The notes beneath the pieces were generated by a model. The model was given only the letters and a program-made list of their open reading frames with translations. It searched no databases and was not told the DNA's origin. The position numbers and the translations under genes were made by a program. DNA of 64,000 nt from Chamaea fasciata (taxonomy: Eukaryota > Chordata > Aves > Passeriformes > Sylviidae): positions 2,857,001 through 2,921,000 of the forward strand of contig JARCOQ010000016.1 of the NCBI GenBank assembly GCA_029207755.1, in the 5' to 3' direction. Shown piece after piece: positions 49,800 to 62,526 of this stretch. The stretch's first letter is position 1, and each line of letters opens with the position of its first letter.

Positions 49800-50150
49800 T
49801 TTGAACCGCAAAACCAAAACTAAATTAAAACTAAAGCTCTGTTATTAAATTTTTAATTGTTGTGTGATGCTGTGCAATCATTTTTAAACCACTGGCACTT
49901 TCGGTTTTATGTGACAAAAGTAGAGGAAAATATGGGCTGAATCCAAGCCTTTCCTTGGCTTTATTATGTGCAATTCCTTTTTTAGCATTCTGAGCATTTA
50001 ACCTTGAAAAATAGTGTTGTTTTGCTGCTGTGTTTTCTGATTGTTAGTCTCAAGGCATCTCGGTGGCATCTTTATAAATCTGCTGTAGCTGGTAAATATT
50101 TCTTGCGGCCCAGAGCTGAAGACTGAAAAACCCAGATCACTTTTAGCTGT
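49800..50150. promoter_or_regulatory. Possible conserved non-coding element
   Basis: A repeat-free AT-rich block with TTATTAAATTTTTAATTG, TTTATAAATC and isolated CpGs (near 49,902, 50,062 and 50,107). It resembles other vertebrate enhancer-like blocks. Inference from appearance only. Confidence 0.28.
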
Positions 50151-50810
50151 CAGGCAATTAATGTAATCCAAAGGAAATGAAAGGTATGTGCAACTGGGAC
50201 TGCTTTAAAAAACACATGGTTCCTGACTCATGCTTTTAAGGGGAACAAAGAAAAACACCAGTAATATAAAGCATACACAGGGTGCTGGAAAAGATCTTGA
50301 GACTCTGAATGCCATTTCATTGCAGATTATGTGACAACCATTATTGTGAGAGAAGACACTACAAATATATTTATTGATATCCCGTTTCAAACAGCAGCCA
50401 TATTATAGTTACGCAGGGCTGCATCATCTCACATGATCAGTTTCTAGCTTTTCCTCTTTTGGGTCGTTCCTGGTTTTTTTAAGTGAAGCCAAGCACAGGA
50501 AAGAGATGTTTGTGTTTAGAGATGCAATGCCAGCACTGACGGCTGTCCTTAGCCAAAAGACAAGGGGACAGAAGGAGTTAAGCTGGTGAGATCCGAAGGT
50601 AGTAAGGCACAGGATCAATGCGCTTTGTCTATGAGCCAGGATGTGAAACAGGCTCCTTGTGGGCATAGAGATGTTACTGCAATCTGGAGTGCAGGCGTTG
50701 TAGCCTTCACCCAAGTGGTGCTGCTATCAACAACCTCCCAGCAGGTACCAAGGGAGGAGGCTTAGGGAGAAGTCCAGTGCTTGGCACTTCAAAACCCAAA
50801 CCAAAGTTTA
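50151..50810. other. Unique non-coding DNA, nothing recognised
   Basis: No supported gene or repeat family; open frames on the minus strand lack motifs. Confidence 0.5.
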
Positions 50811-50855
50811 GGGATTTGGCAATCTAACAGTAATTCAGGGATTTGGCAATCTAAC
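50811..50855. repeat. 27-bp tandem duplication
   Basis: GGGATTTGGCAATCTAAC occurs at 50811 and again at 50838, an exact 18-base match with a 27-bp period. A recent local duplication. Confidence 0.85.
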
Positions 50856-51339
50856 CGGTAGACTTTTTATTTGGTCAAGAAACACTTGCCAGTGCCACAG
50901 AAGACATGCAAAAGGAGGGAGCTCAAAAGCCTGGTTGGGGCAGGGTTGGAGGTGAGTGAAGCAAGGGACAGGTTTTGTGAGCTTCAGCAAGGAACCCTGG
51001 CCCAGCTGGGGATGTTACTGCTTTAGCAAAACAGGGGCAAAACCATGTAGGACACAAGAGAGAATCTTCTGCCTTCCACAGTCCCCCTGAACAGACCTGG
51101 GAGAGCAGCAGCACCTGTGGCTAACAGGACACAGCAGCTCTTCTGTGGATTTGCCTTCACCTTCACATCCCAGAGCCTGGACAACGTTTCTCCGCACAGT
51201 TCTGCCCTAACCACTGTACAAGCGGACCTCTGGGGCATCTCTGCAAGCCCAGAGCAACAGCAATTCCTTTGAATCTCCTGAGTAGTTCAGCTTATATCTA
51301 ATCCTTCTTTCTTCCTCTGGAGTCAGAAAGAGTACTGTC
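50856..51339. other. Unique non-coding DNA, nothing recognised
   Basis: No gene or repeat seen. Confidence 0.55.
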
Positions 51340-51535
51340 TGTATTAATGTGGCAGGATCAGGCCCTTTTATGGTACTGCCAATATAGAATAATTAAAGCA
51401 AACTAAATGAATAATTCCAGCAGATGAAAATTAACTCAGCCACATAGGCAGATAAAAGCATCTCCTGTTATTTGAAGTGTCTGTGGAGCTGCACCTTTAA
51501 ACACCATGGCAACCAATACCATTACTGAGTTCTTT
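51340..51535. promoter_or_regulatory. Possible enhancer with an RFX-like site
   Basis: The string ACCATGGCAACC at 51503-51514 contains one good half (GGCAAC) of an RFX X-box with palindromic CCATGG spacing, followed by a CCAAT string. Upstream lie AATAATTAAAG and AATGAATAATTCC homeodomain-type strings. The left half of the X-box is poor, so binding is uncertain. Confidence 0.3.
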
Positions 51536-51590
51536 TTTAGATCTCATTTAAAATGTAGGAAAATTGATGCTTTATCCACTCTGGGTTCTC

Positions 51591-51607
51591 TTTTTTTTTT
51601 TTTTTTT
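51591..51607. repeat. Run of 17 T
   Basis: A simple homopolymer, followed by AATATTAAAAAATTTTATTT. Confidence 0.85.
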
Positions 51608-54600
51608 AATATTAAAAAATTTTATTTGGGTATGGTCCTGTTTTCAAGAGCTAAATACTTTTTCTTTTAGCAGCTCTCCTCATCCTTTTGCATACAGCTT
51701 TTCCTTCTCTAGTCCCTGCAGGTTGACCATTTAACCAGCACCAAACATTCCTCCCCAAGAGCCCCTTATCGATCTGTTTTCTACTCTTTACCATATCCTT
51801 TCCCAGTTCCAGAGGCTGCACCTCCATTCAGGGCTAAGAGCACATTAGTACATTTCCATCTTGGCACCTGATATTCTCTCAACAGTCCACAGATGCTCCG
51901 TGTTTTTAATCAACAAAGCAATCATTCATTAGCCCTGTTTACTAACTTGGAGCGAGAATTCCCGTGGCTGTGAGGCAGCAGGGCTGTGCCCCCTTGCACA
52001 CACTGCAGATTAAGGAGGTGCCTTCTTCCTTGGCACAACATCACACAGCTGCTCTGCGGATTTGCTCGGCCTCTTTTGTATGTGCGAGTTATGGTCGGCC
52101 ATTTCCTCTGGAACACCACTGCAGGCATCAGCAAATAGACAGAAATCTAAATTTTTCCCCCAGAAGATCTAGCTCTAAGCACAGAAAGGCTGAAAATTGC
52201 ATAGGAATTACTGCATGGGATTCACCAGGCAAGTCAAGCATTTGCTGACCAGTCCCAGACACCTGGGGAAAAGCTAATTATTAACAACCTGTCGTGGGAG
52301 CAGGCAAGCTGCCTCTCCATCAACTCTGCACCATGGCTGCTCTTGAAGTGTCTACAAGGAGTACAAGGTGCATGAGAACTGCCAAAGCAGATCAAGCCTC
52401 TGGCTTGCACAGATCGGCCACAGGACACCAGGCAGCTCCAGATCCATCCAGGACAGGCTGCAGCAGGGCACAGGAGCTCGTGTTCTCATTCCAAAAAAGC
52501 TTCCCCTGAGCCACTGACAAAGTTTCATTCCCAGCCTGAAGGACAGCACGGGAGGTCCCTTCCATCAGCCTTCAGGATGTTTTTGCTACTGCAATTACAA
52601 GTTCAAACCCCTTTTTATTCTTTCTGTATCTTGGCTGCAGTGGAGCTGCTCCAGAACTTAACCCCACAGTTTCCACTCTGCTTGTTGTCATTATCTAACG
52701 TTCACACCCCGCTGAAAAGGCCAGAACGCTGCTGCAGCACTAGAATACACAGGAGGCAGTTCATACCAGAGTAAAATATAAAATATCCCCTTAGGTGCAG
52801 CTACAAGCTACAACAGAGGCATCATACTTTTGAGTCAAACTGTTCGTTAAATAAATGACTTGTTCAATAAATTTAGCCCTTCTTCGGCTCATTAACTGTC
52901 CCTCCAAAAAACATAGTAATTTTAACATGTTTGTTCATTACTCACAGCTGCTTAATATACTCAAGAACACAGACAACTCCCAAGGTGGATATAAAGAGAA
53001 CCTAAACTGATGGTGGCTGTTTGCTGCTCTGAGTTCACCTCTGTGTGTCAGTGGCTATTGGGTATCAATTCTCCCAGCTGAACTGAACATTTCTGATTCA
53101 TCCTAGAATCATTTTTGGTTGTGCTTTATATGTATTCTGTCTCATCAGACCCACAGAAAGTGCTTGTTCTTGTCTTGAAAAATGACCTAAATTAAACTTT
53201 GGCAATAGATGTGTCCATGAACAGTAAAATGGAGGAGGAGCAAGCCCCCAGGTGCCTCCTGTGACTGTGGGAACAACCTTGCAGCCTCTGACTTTCTGGA
53301 TGACATGAGGTGTATCATTTCAGTGTCCTGCTTCAAGATCAGAAAGTATAAAAGAACTCAAGTGATGCATAAATCAGTTAGGATGATGATTTGACCCCGT
53401 AAAACACTAAGTAAACAGCAGACACAATTAATGGTGTTGAACATATTAAATCCATAATTCTACCCACCAACAAGTTTTATTCTGAATCACCTTCCCATGA
53501 TACTGTTTACAGCAAATGTGTCAGCACAAAAACTTTGGACAGTTAGATCCTTTAGAGAAGTTTAAAATAATTAAATTTAAATAATTTCTGTGAGCTATTT
53601 TTTTGATGAAATTTAGCCTCACTGGCAAATGTCACGGCAGAGTTTATACAGATCTATTTTGTTCTCAAGAGACTTTAAAAAGTGCTGCATGTTCTGTTAT
53701 TTGCACTTTTCTACTCACTTAACATAAAAGTAATGACATTTTCTACTCAATTCTGCACACTCTGAATTAAAGCAGCAATGGCCAGCTCTGAGCTTTCAGC
53801 TCAAGAGAATAAAGCCACTCTTTGCCACCCCAGACAGAGCGACAGAAATTTTCAGGGATGCAGTTTGCTCCTGCTGGGTTGCCTGTCCTGCTGCCTGCTA
53901 GCAGAGAATGCGCCATTCTTACCCAAGTGGGTGTGTTGACACAGGTGTTGCTGCTAAGTCCGGGTATCAATAGAATGTTTTCCCACCACTGCAAATATTT
54001 TCCAGGAAACACCACGCTGGTGCAGTGAATACTTGATCAGCCAGGATCAGGATAGTGGGAGGAAAATTAAAATCAACACCACTTAAGGATTTCTCTTGCC
54101 TTCAGCCTCCAGGAAATCTGGTTCTACTGCATGGCTGGAATAAGAGCCCAGCACTTAACTCCGTTCTAAGATTCAAGAAAATTCTAAGATCGAGAAAGAG
54201 TTCTGGGTGAGAGCTAAGGATTTGCTTTGAATGGTTGAGGTTTTGAGATTTATTACCAGTTCTCAACAGGCTATTGCATTGGTGTGGGCTATGCTAAACA
54301 CAGGGACAGGAAAAACAACTTTATCTTTGCTGCTGGAACCGACGTGGCCAGTCACACCGGGATTACCTGGAAGCCATCTGCCTCCTGATGGCACTGGTGA
54401 CATGGAGCTGAACTGACATTTTCAGTTGCCATGACTGTCATCCACAGTACCGGCAACATTTTTTCAGTAACAGCTTGTTTACCAGATGAGCTATTGCATC
54501 CATCTACCAGCAACATTTTAGACTTGTTGTTAGCAATTTTTTTTTTAAATGTCACTTGACTGAGTGACCTCAAACATGTTTGCGACCACAAAATGTACAC

Positions 54601-55429
54601 ACAGATGCACTATTAGAAAAGATTTTAAAGAACTGAGGAAAAATGAAATATTGTACTATAAGCCAAAATGCAATCTTCACAGACCTTCTTATTAAAATCT
54701 GAGAAGCAGCCTTTTTAGTACTCTTCCTTCTACTGATATATGGAGAAGTGCCCAGGATAGCAAATTAACTCCCAGAGTCCTCCCCTTGGTTGTTTTCATG
54801 CCAGGAGCAGCACTCCTTCTCCCCCAGCCAAACAAGAAACATTGCATTTACATCTGTGATGTTGTGTGCGCTTATAAACACTTGGCCCAATTTAGCCCTG
54901 AAATAAATATGTGATTGCAACTGAAAATCATCAAGCCTGCCTGTCCAGAAAGGAATTTTATTTTTTTTTCCATTTTATTATGAAGTCACATGCTTTCATG
55001 GCACTGTCTTTGACCCCTTCACGGGCGAAATAGGAGAAAAACAACAACTCTTGCTGACCTCAGTATCCAGCTGGCCAAAAGCTAAGATGTCTGATAAATC
55101 TGTACCTGTTAATATTGAGACAAACCATGCTATCCCCCAGATTTTTCTTCCTGAAGAGAAAATAATTCTGACTAATATAAAATTTTTCTTCCTAATTTAT
55201 TTTTATTTTGTGGAAGCAGGAGCAAGGAGTCGCCTGGGGATTTAGTGTGAGGATTTTGCATTTGCAATTTACAGGAAAGTTCTACCAAATGAATTCCCAT
55301 TACAAAGGCAGCACAAATGAATTTTTTTTTAAAAAGCCACAAAATACAGTAAGACAGCCCTCACTTAGCTGATCTAATGTAACTTACTATAAAACCCACA
55401 CACTTTCATAGGTGAAAAAGATCAGTTTA
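51608..55429. other. Unique non-coding DNA, mostly AT-rich
   Basis: No gene recognised. An 18-bp unit is duplicated at 54,164-54,199 (TTCTAAGAT...). AT-rich stretches at 52,770-53,110, 53,400-53,760 and 54,600-54,720 could be regulatory but carry no decisive motif. Confidence 0.5.
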
Positions 55430-55780
55430 AGTAAAGTCAGCTTCATTACAACTTGCTGACAGCTCTATTATGGTGTGCATATGTTTCGTAGCAAAGAAAC
55501 CCAAACTTTGCTGATGTGTCCACACTTCTCATGTGCCACATTAACATGCAAGTCAATCATCCAGAATCACTCTTGCCATCATGAACAAATCGGATGAAGT
55601 TTCGTTACGAAGATATTTCTATCATAAATAATTGACACCCGCAGAACACAAAATATTCCATCCTTTGTGTACAGACTTGAGCCCTGCAGGTGCCCTTGAT
55701 GAATTTCACAACTGCATTTAAACAGAAAAGTTCTCATGACAAATTAAGATTTGTATGCCCCACAAAATATCTATCAAGTG
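55430..55780. promoter_or_regulatory. Possible conserved non-coding element
   Basis: This varied AT-rich block has many retained CpGs (near 55,487, 55,590, 55,602, 55,607 and 55,641) in CpG-poor surroundings. It contains ATTAACATGCAAGTCAATCA, CATAAATAATTGACA and GCATTTAA. Retained CpGs plus mixed motifs make it one of the better candidates for constraint. Confidence 0.32.
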
Positions 55781-56305
55781 AGCTAAGACAGCGCTGAGAT
55801 TTTACAGGGGCACAGTGAGATACGCAAAAGGTTCTCGGCTTTCCCCCAGGCCCTGCTAATATCCACTTCCACGGTAACTCCTTACTCTCTTTCAATGTTT
55901 CACAAAATAAACTTGGTCAAGGAATTTCCAAGAAATAAATTGCAAGAGGGGGTCATGGACATGCCATTAAGGAGCTATTTGGCCCTGCTGGCTCCCTTAT
56001 TTCTCCAAAGGAAGCAAATTTATCAATAAAAGACCTTATTATTGCCAAGGTGCCTCGCCCAGGAGGTCTTTTCCAGGATGCTGGTGATACGATGACATAG
56101 AATGTGGCTTGATGGCATCAGCAGCAACAGAAAAAAAAAGGATTTTTACTGATTTCCTTTTGGCCTCCAAAACAAACAGGTTTGGCTGTCAGAAACGCTG
56201 CATTAGACAGCTCCCAGCCTTCACACTCACACACACAAAGGATGGAAAAAGGCAGAGGGAGGCTGGTAGATAAATGGGAAAGAGGTCACCAGCATCTCCC
56301 AGGCT
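55781..56305. other. Unique non-coding DNA
   Basis: The part 55,900-56,050 is AT-rich and repeat-free and may extend the element to its left. A run of A lies near 56,132. No gene is seen. Confidence 0.5.
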
Positions 56306-56323
56306 GGGCAGGGAGGGAAGGGG
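56306..56323 (+). other. G-quadruplex motif on the plus strand
   Basis: GGGCAGGGAGGGAAGGGG fits the quadruplex rule with short loops of 2, 1 and 2 bases, a pattern predicted to be stable. Surroundings are moderately GC-rich without a clear promoter. Confidence 0.75.
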
Positions 56324-59300
56324 CCAGCTCGCGGGGGAAAGGCAAAGCTCTGCAGACAAATCAGCTCCTGTGAGGAGCAGGATGAGGGGCTGAGACATCC
56401 TGCTCTCCTCCTGGAAGGGATAACCCGGCTCTGATTGTGCCCAGCTCTGCAGCTGTTTGCACCAGGGTGCCGTGCCTTGGTGCCAGCAGCATGTCAGGTA
56501 ATTTACCTGCCTCTGTCCCCATCTTCTGTTCTTTTTTCCCCCCTTTTAAATCATTCTCTCAGCTTTCTGCTGCACCATCCCCACAAACAGCCCTGAGGAA
56601 AGGATCTCTTTGCAATGGGATTTTCTGCCCTGACAGCTCGCTGTAAAGTTCCTCATCAGCCTGGCTCCATCGTGCCTGTGCCACTTCACATCACAGCTTA
56701 AACAATAGGAATAAATCAAGTAAATGAAAATATGCATCCTGAAGGCCTAATGCAAGCGATTTCATCCATTTTAAGAGTCACCAGCTGTGATTTACCTTAG
56801 AACCTTGCTTCTGCCTTGAGGGTGCCTCTGAAGTACCCTGTGACTAATGCCCCTATTTTTAGTTTTGTAGCAGAAGCCAAGGAGAAATTAAAGAAATAAA
56901 ATGGAAAAAATAATGAGAGCTCATTTCAGCTTATAATGGTATTTTCTCAGGTGACTAAACATTCATTCGACTTTTGGTGGTGTTGAATTTGTTCTCCATT
57001 AGGGCAAATATGATTTGGAGGCTAGCTTGACCTCTGAAGTGTAGAACTTTCCTTTATCTTTATTGCCAGCTCCAGTTATTTATCAGGTCAGCGTGCGTGC
57101 CCAGATTCCAGGAAAACAGAGCAAAGAAATGAAATTAGCACCAAAGACAAACACAGTCAGGGAAGCTGGCTGTTGACTCAGATGAGCAATTTCTTTCAGA
57201 CTGTCACTAGGCTCAATACAAGATGAGATGCCTGCCAGAGTCCAGTATCTGTCATCTAAAGATTCATTTCACTGAATGACGGGAATAAGAAAAAGCTTTT
57301 TCCTTTTTTTTTTTTTCCTTTTAAAGGAAAGAGTCTAATCTGGAAGAATTTACAATAACTTTTCGCATATAATTGCTCCTTTTTGCAGGATCCTACAGCA
57401 TTCAACTTCCATAGAAGTCTTTAGAAAAGTCTAACAATCCCTAGGATGCATATTTTTAGGAATTAAGATTGCTGTGAAAAAAACCACATTTATTAATAAC
57501 TTTCATGTAGAAGAAACAAATGTTCTTCTTGAAATGCAAAGTCAACTCATCCTCTGAAGGTGGACAGGTTATTCTGTCTGTTCATCTGTGAAAGAGAGAA
57601 AAAGAGGGACCTGTTTCTGATTCTCTGTGAGAAAAATGGAAGATTTTTCTGATTCAGATCAAAACAGTTCTGTATCTCCCCGGCAGGTCTGAGGCCACAC
57701 GTTGGGTATTGGCTGCAGCAAGGTTTAAATGTGCCACAGCTTCTCTCTCAGCCCTGCTCACACCACCTTGGTCCCAGCCCTGCTGCAGTCTACCAGCAAG
57801 TCTGAACCCATCCACAGGGGATAAGAGATTTTGCTAACTAGAGCATTGCTAACTTATTTAGCAAAAAGTCACCCAGGACAAAGACCTTGCTCGAGTCTGT
57901 TTTGCTGAGAGTTTGTGTTATGAAGGGAGAGACTGAAGTGGGTTGGGAAGCTGTTAGTAATCCTGCCTCTGTCCCCTGAGAAACACTAAGCCAGATTCAA
58001 CGGGGCTAAGAAGCTCTGTGATACAAGTGAAAATGGTTTCCAGTCGCAAGGAAAAGAAAAAAATAGAGCCCAGTGCCGGCTCTGTCAGTGGGAAGTGCTC
58101 CATTTAGCAAATCCAATTCTTAGAAATGCAAAATGCAAACTATCATGCTCCCTGTTGAATAAACTGGCTACGTTTAGCCAGCCTATACGAAAGTGACTCT
58201 TTTTTTTTTTCCCCCAGGAATACCTCTGATAAAATTAAGGATTTGGGGTGGTTGTTTTTTCACAGATCACAACAGGAATTTCTGCACTAGTGAAAGGTGC
58301 CAAAAGCAGCTGCAGATAGTCAAATCCAATTTATTCCTCAGCATGAGCAGAGTAGCAGCAATGCAAGCCTCTGCAAACATGCTTTGGAAACGTCCTTGAA
58401 AGAGCCATTTCCAGAGGTGACCAGGGAGTCGCAAGTCCCAGCTCCATAAACATCTGCCTCTCACAGGGTTGTGCCCCCAGGAGTGTCAAATGCAGCCTTT
58501 GCAGGGCACGGATGGGCTCACCAGGAAACAGGGTGAGGTAACATCAGATTTCACCTAAAGGGGAATAAAGAAAAGGTGTTTTTCAGGCTCTGTCCAAATC
58601 TGCATGGGAAGGTCTCATGCAAGTCAGGCACAGCTGGTGGACCAAGGATCCGAGCTGACACCTGGGCAGGGTGACAAGTTCTTCCTCCCTCCCTGCCACC
58701 CTCACTCACCTCAGGAGGGGGAGGAAAATGAGAGGGACTTTGAGTGTGAAAGGCAGAAAACCAATCATCTTCATTAATTGAAAATAAACCGGGCAAGGAA
58801 TGATTTCTGGAGAGCTGTGCTTCCCTCAGTACACATTACTTACCCGCTGGCCCTGCTCTCAGGGCTCAGTGCTTCACTTAGATGTAGTGTTTTCCTCAAT
58901 TGTTGGATTTTTGTTTTGTTTCGTTTTGTTTTTTGAGAAGATACTTTCCTATCAAATTTCCAACTCCACTCTACTCCATTCTCTGTGAATCCCAGGTCTG
59001 TCTTCTGTTCCAGCACCACGAGTAGTAAGGGAAGGATGACACTGACACTGGGGTGTGTCCCTGTGCATCAGATACACCCAGCTGTGCTGCTGATTAATAG
59101 GTAGCACACAGGCTTCTTGGGCAAAGTGCTGCTCACAGGAGCAGAGGGGTTTTGTAATTAATGCTGAAAGTAAAGGGGGATCAGCCTGACTGCTGCACCA
59201 AGGACCAATACATGACAGATCTCTGTTGGAGTTTCCCAATTAGATAGAAGAGAAATTAATTTTCTCAAAAACCTCCTCTTTGGGATGACAAGAATGATCA

Positions 59301-59819
59301 TAATGGCTGTTTCAGCCTCTTGCACAGCAGTCCACAGAGCAGTAAATGAGAAGCAGAGGGTAAGATACCCTGCTTCAAGGGCAGACTCTGAAAGATCGAG
59401 ACCTCAGCAAATCCTGAAACTGCAGTATTCACTTTTTAATCCCTTTCACAGAACTGAGGATTCCTCCCATCAGGAATTCCTTCCTATGAAAACACTAATT
59501 TCTTGTCTTTTCAAAAAAAATTAGTCTGTGAAGGCAGCCACCCTGCTTTGGGTAGGATTTCAGCTCTTGATAGCTGCTCCTTCCACTTATTTAACAACGC
59601 AGATTATAGTCACAGTGCCATGTCTTCATTCTACCAGTCAAAGGATTTTGCCTCCCACAATGAATTAGAAAATGCATATTAGGAAAAAAGCTGGCAGACA
59701 GATTATTGTGATTATCTTAACAGCAGGTATTTAAAGCTCATTGTCACTAAAGCTTCTTGCCAATGCCCAAATTCTTTGCCACGGTGGTAAGGTCTGCGCT
59801 GCTGGGATGTTGCCTTGAC
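56324..59819. other. Unique non-coding DNA
   Basis: No gene recognised. The part 56,880-57,300 is AT-rich and repeat-free and may be regulatory. T runs occur at 57,308 and 58,200. A GTTTTGTTTCGTTTTG tract lies near 58,911. Overlapping short frames have no motifs. Confidence 0.5.
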
Positions 59820-60130
59820 AGACATCATCTCCACTGGTGATGCCTCTTGTTTGGAGCCAGTGAGCAGAGCCCAGCATGGGCTGAAGCAGAGCCACGGTGA
59901 CATGGGCTATTCACGGCGAGGAGACGTGACCTGCCATCTGCTCATCCTGTATTTTATGGTCTTTAAATTGCACTGTAATAATTTCCTGGCTGTCATCCTG
60001 GAAGGAGACGCAGGCAGCGTGAGTTCAGTCAGCCAGCAAGGCAGAGCTGAGCAGAGCTTTCAGGCATTAAAGAGGAGAATTATTCAAGCATCAGGTGCTG
60101 GAAAGATTCTTTCATCTTATACATGGCTAA
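59820..60130. promoter_or_regulatory. Possible conserved non-coding element with a partial CTCF-like core
   Basis: A plus-strand open frame of 128 codons begins here but shows no domain. CTGCCATCTGCTCA at 59931-59944 matches the minus-strand CTCF core at 12 of 14 positions, missing the two leading C. The following AT-rich run TTTATGGTCTTTAAATTGCACTGTAATAA looks constrained. Both points are tentative. Confidence 0.25.
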
Positions 60131-62396
60131 AACGAGAGGAAAGGAATAATTTTCTGGCCTCCAGCTTTCTCCTCAACATTTGTTCACTTTGTACCATATG
60201 AGATGTCTCTGAAGAGGACACTCAGTGGACAGGCACCGGTCTGGACCCAGCTCGGGAAAAGCACAATGACAGAGGGAAATTACTTCAAAAGGGTTGAAAA
60301 AAACCAACTTCCCATCACTCAGATATCTGGAGATTTAAAACTCTGAAGCTGTAAAGCATATAACAAAGTACAAGGTAGTTACAGGCCAGCTTTGATCACA
60401 GGAATATCATCCTGCACCTGAGGTTTTGAATAAGAAAGCTGCACCCCAGGCACCTCTCCAGGGAATATGTGACACAGCGGCCTCTCGGGTTTGTGAGGTT
60501 GAGCTGGACAATGACTGTGGCTACTGAATGCCAAGACCAGGTCAAAAAGGCAGTGGGAAGGGCAGGACAGGAAGGACTAATGCAAAACAAGAGGTAGCAT
60601 GTTTGCCTCTACACAAGGCTGCAGTGGATGCAGACAGGAGGAGCCGGGTGCTCCCAGCAGTCCTGCAGGCAGGGGCTAGCACTCCCAAGGGTGGGGGGAA
60701 TATGTCTTAAAGAGAGAATAGTGGTCAAAGACTGAACACAGACAGACCTGATTATGATTTTGCCTTTTTTTTATTATTATTTTCCCTTCTTGAACAGATT
60801 CACAGCAATTATGAAAGCTCAAATGCTCAAGGTCAATTTTTTAAAAAAAAAAAAGAGGCAAGAACAACAAATTAGCCAACTTCCAGGGAAACACAGTATT
60901 ATTAATAGTACAGACAAAGCAAACACTGGAGCAAAGCCTAAGGAAACATAGGTTGCTGGCACGAGAGTCAAATCATTTGGGGCTCCTTTAATTTTTTAAT
61001 TTCCTCTCCTCTCTTTGAAGGTGAACTGTCGTATGTAAGGATGGGAGAGTATTTTTGTTTCCTTATCAGAGAGAACAGAGGCCTCACAAGGTGTGTGTCC
61101 AGCAGTGGTTCAGCATAACTCCCCGCGTGGCCCATCAGCTGCTCACAGGTGTGTCTGTCCCTCAGGAACCCTTGCCCCGGTGCAGTCCAGCACAGCAATG
61201 TGTGCATCTGCCTCTCCAGCAGCAGGACAGGGCTCAGCCTGCTGCTCCCCTGGGGGCTGCAGCACCTCACACCAGCTCTGTGCTCTGCTTGGAGGGAGCC
61301 AGGGGACAGCAAAGTCAGGTTTTAAGAGGGAGAAAAGGAAGGTGAGGGCTATGAGGCTCCTGGTGTGCAGTGATGGATCTGGGGCTGGATCTCACAGCTG
61401 CCGTCCCCCTCCTGCAGGTCCCCCAGCCAAGCAGTCCCGATGGCAAATGCTGGCACTTGAATCTCTCTTGCTGAGTGAGGCTTTCATTTCAGTCAAATGA
61501 AGAGAAATGCACAGGGAGAGCTCACAGGTTATTGCAGCTGGGATAACTCTTTACCTTTCCTTGCCAGAAATGTCAACACAAACAGGGTGAGCTATGAACT
61601 CAGGAGAGTCGCTGGTATTTGCCAGCTGGCTCCATCAAACTTCATAGGAGATGTGATAACAGACATGCCACACTGCCTCCCATCAGCCAGCTCCTGTCAG
61701 CCTCATCACGAGTAAAAGTTAATGTTTTCAAAAATTCATGCATTTACCTATTTGTTTCTACCTTTTCGGGAATCTGCCCAAAGAAACTGAGAGCAATTCT
61801 CCCTTTTCCCAAGCTCCAGATTAAAGGAGATCAGAAGGACTTCAGAATCCAATATGAGAGGGATTCAGACACTACAACACAGGAACCACTTGTCTTGTGT
61901 CTGATACACATTAAAAAAGTGAGGTGAAGGGAGGGTATCACGTGAAAGATGCAAGTTATTCTTTTCAGTAAGATGCAGAAGTGGTAGAGAGAGGGTGGTC
62001 TACAACACAGAAACCAAGACAGCCCTTTCTCCAGTCCCCCCAGGACTCTGGCAGGCTCAAGGGCATCAGGCCACATCCTAAGGGACGTGCTGCTTTGTTC
62101 CATGTCACCATCATCTGAAGTCCTTGTCAGAACAGTCAAGTGTGCTCCCATGTTAATGACCAAGTAGCTTGTGATAGAACCTATTGTTCGAGATAATCCA
62201 TTATTCCTGCATTCATTAATTTAGACACTTTAGCAGTAAAGGAAATTTACAGTGGGATGTAACAAGATATGTCTGTGCTTGTATTTACAGAACATGCGAT
62301 GGTGCATTTTTGTCTCCCCAGTAAATCACACAAACTGCTGCTGTGTCTCATGTACTGCAATATATTAAATGCAATAGTCTCTTTTATATTCGTCAG
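60131..62396. other. Unique non-coding DNA
   Basis: No gene recognised. T/A-rich simple sequence lies at 60,763-60,855. Frames of up to 135 codons on either strand (for example 61,093-61,500) lack motifs. Good acceptor-like strings occur at about 62,289 and 62,322. Confidence 0.5.
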
Positions 62397-62526
62397 CACA
62401 GAGGAGGATCTCACATTGGCTATGGAGATTGCTCCTAATGTCATTGAAAGTCAGCAGCCAAAAATCCCTGAAGTACTGAATGTCACTGGCAATATTATGG
62501 TACATGGACAGATGAACATGATGTGA
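62397..62526 (+). other. Candidate terminal coding exon
   Basis: A polypyrimidine/AG string (CTCTTTTATATTCGTCAG) ends at 62396 and is followed by 43 codons to a TGA at 62524-62526. Composition is coding-like, with acidic and aliphatic residues (beginning TEEDLTLAMEIAP) and little low complexity. An ATTAAA poly(A)-signal variant lies downstream at 62640-62645. The frame is also open upstream to an ATG at 62269. No protein family is recognised, so this may be chance. Confidence 0.22.
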
